NCBI RefSeq assembly: GCF_009828925.2
Contig: NZ_WUTY02000001.1
Coordinates: 3,502,492 to 3,566,491 of the forward strand
Length of the DNA: 64,000 nucleotides
Origin: Methylicorpusculum oleiharenae
GTDB lineage: Bacteria > Pseudomonadota > Gammaproteobacteria > Methylococcales > Methylomonadaceae
Reading direction: 5' to 3'
Below are positions 63,851 through 64,000 of this stretch, in pieces (position 1 is the first letter of the stretch; each line of letters begins with the position of its first letter). The notes under the pieces are model-generated. The model did no database searches, was not told the DNA's origin, and was given only the letters and a program-made list of their open reading frames with translations. The translations under genes were made by a program, and so were the position numbers.

Positions 63851-64000
63851 TCGCAAGAGATGCAGTTTAATCAGAAATTTAAGCTGATGTTGATTCATAT
63901 TAGGTCCATTCTGTTTTAACAACCTTACAACGGACGCATTGATAAAGAGTACTTAGTTTTCCAAACTTCACATCAAACTTTTTTTCTTTAACGATCTGCC

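Overview
The window looks like chromosomal DNA of a gammaproteobacterial methanotroph-like organism (order Methylococcales is my best guess). This is inferred from moderate GC, several short PEP-CTERM proteins with VPxPAAxWxxGxxLxGLxGxxRRK tails, a giant haemagglutinin gene next to a DUF2341/LamG/ExbB fusion, and palindromic intergenic repeats. No methane-oxidation gene, tRNA, rRNA or CRISPR array is visible, so the placement stays tentative.

Layout. (1) 1-15.7 kb, + strand: the 3' part of a giant filamentous-haemagglutinin-like gene, then a fused DUF2341-LamG-ExbB protein, ExbD, TonB, a putative porin, a coiled-coil protein whose 3' end is tandemly duplicated (265-bp period), and a TPR lipoprotein. 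This looks like one cell-surface system with its own proton-motive-force transducer. (2) 15.7-26.7 kb: a TVP38-type membrane protein, a choice-of-anchor I PEP-CTERM protein, a Tat-exported PhoX phosphatase, TatA and TatB, a ribbon-helix-helix-like protein, an acid phosphatase/phospholipase C gene split by an IS630-family element, and an MJ1255/VC2487-type glycosyltransferase. (3) 26.7-40.5 kb, a defence island: an AAA/DUF4143 ATPase, a complete type II CBASS operon (CD-NTase, E1/E2 Cap2, JAB Cap3, 2TM-SAVED effector), a second identical IS630 copy splitting a GHKL-ATPase/nuclease gene, and a decayed type I restriction locus (hsdS, DUF1016 nuclease, 5'-less hsdM, 3'-less hsdR) full of palindromic insertions. 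(4) 40.7-44.5 kb: an OlsF-like bifunctional acyltransferase divergent from a PlcP-like phosphoesterase, and a DUF1566 PEP-CTERM protein. (5) 44.8-49.8 kb: the arsenic operon arsR-arsC-arsD-arsA-acr3-arsC2. (6) 50.2-59.4 kb: a large pyruvate kinase, an esterase, then a minus-strand block of exported phosphorus-related proteins (glycerophosphodiesterase, SdiA-regulated-type and lamin-tail PEP-CTERM proteins, metallophosphoesterase, second PhoX). (7) 59.9-63.9 kb: a class A penicillin-binding protein and a methyltransferase.

The strongest unifying signal is regulatory. Seven-base TGTCAY-like repeats spaced exactly 11 bp, the layout of PhoB boxes, precede the choice-of-anchor I gene, phoX, the glycosyltransferase, the plcP-like gene and the DUF1566 PEP-CTERM gene; a weaker one precedes the lamin-tail gene. 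Together with PlcP, OlsF and the glycosyltransferase this suggests a phosphate-starvation regulon that combines external phosphate scavenging with replacement of phospholipids by phosphorus-free lipids.

Two loci show recent damage. Both IS630 insertions are flanked by TA duplications, and precise excision restores an open frame in each host gene. The hsdR/hsdM junction carries 105 bp identical, inverted, to the 3' end of acr3 9.4 kb away.
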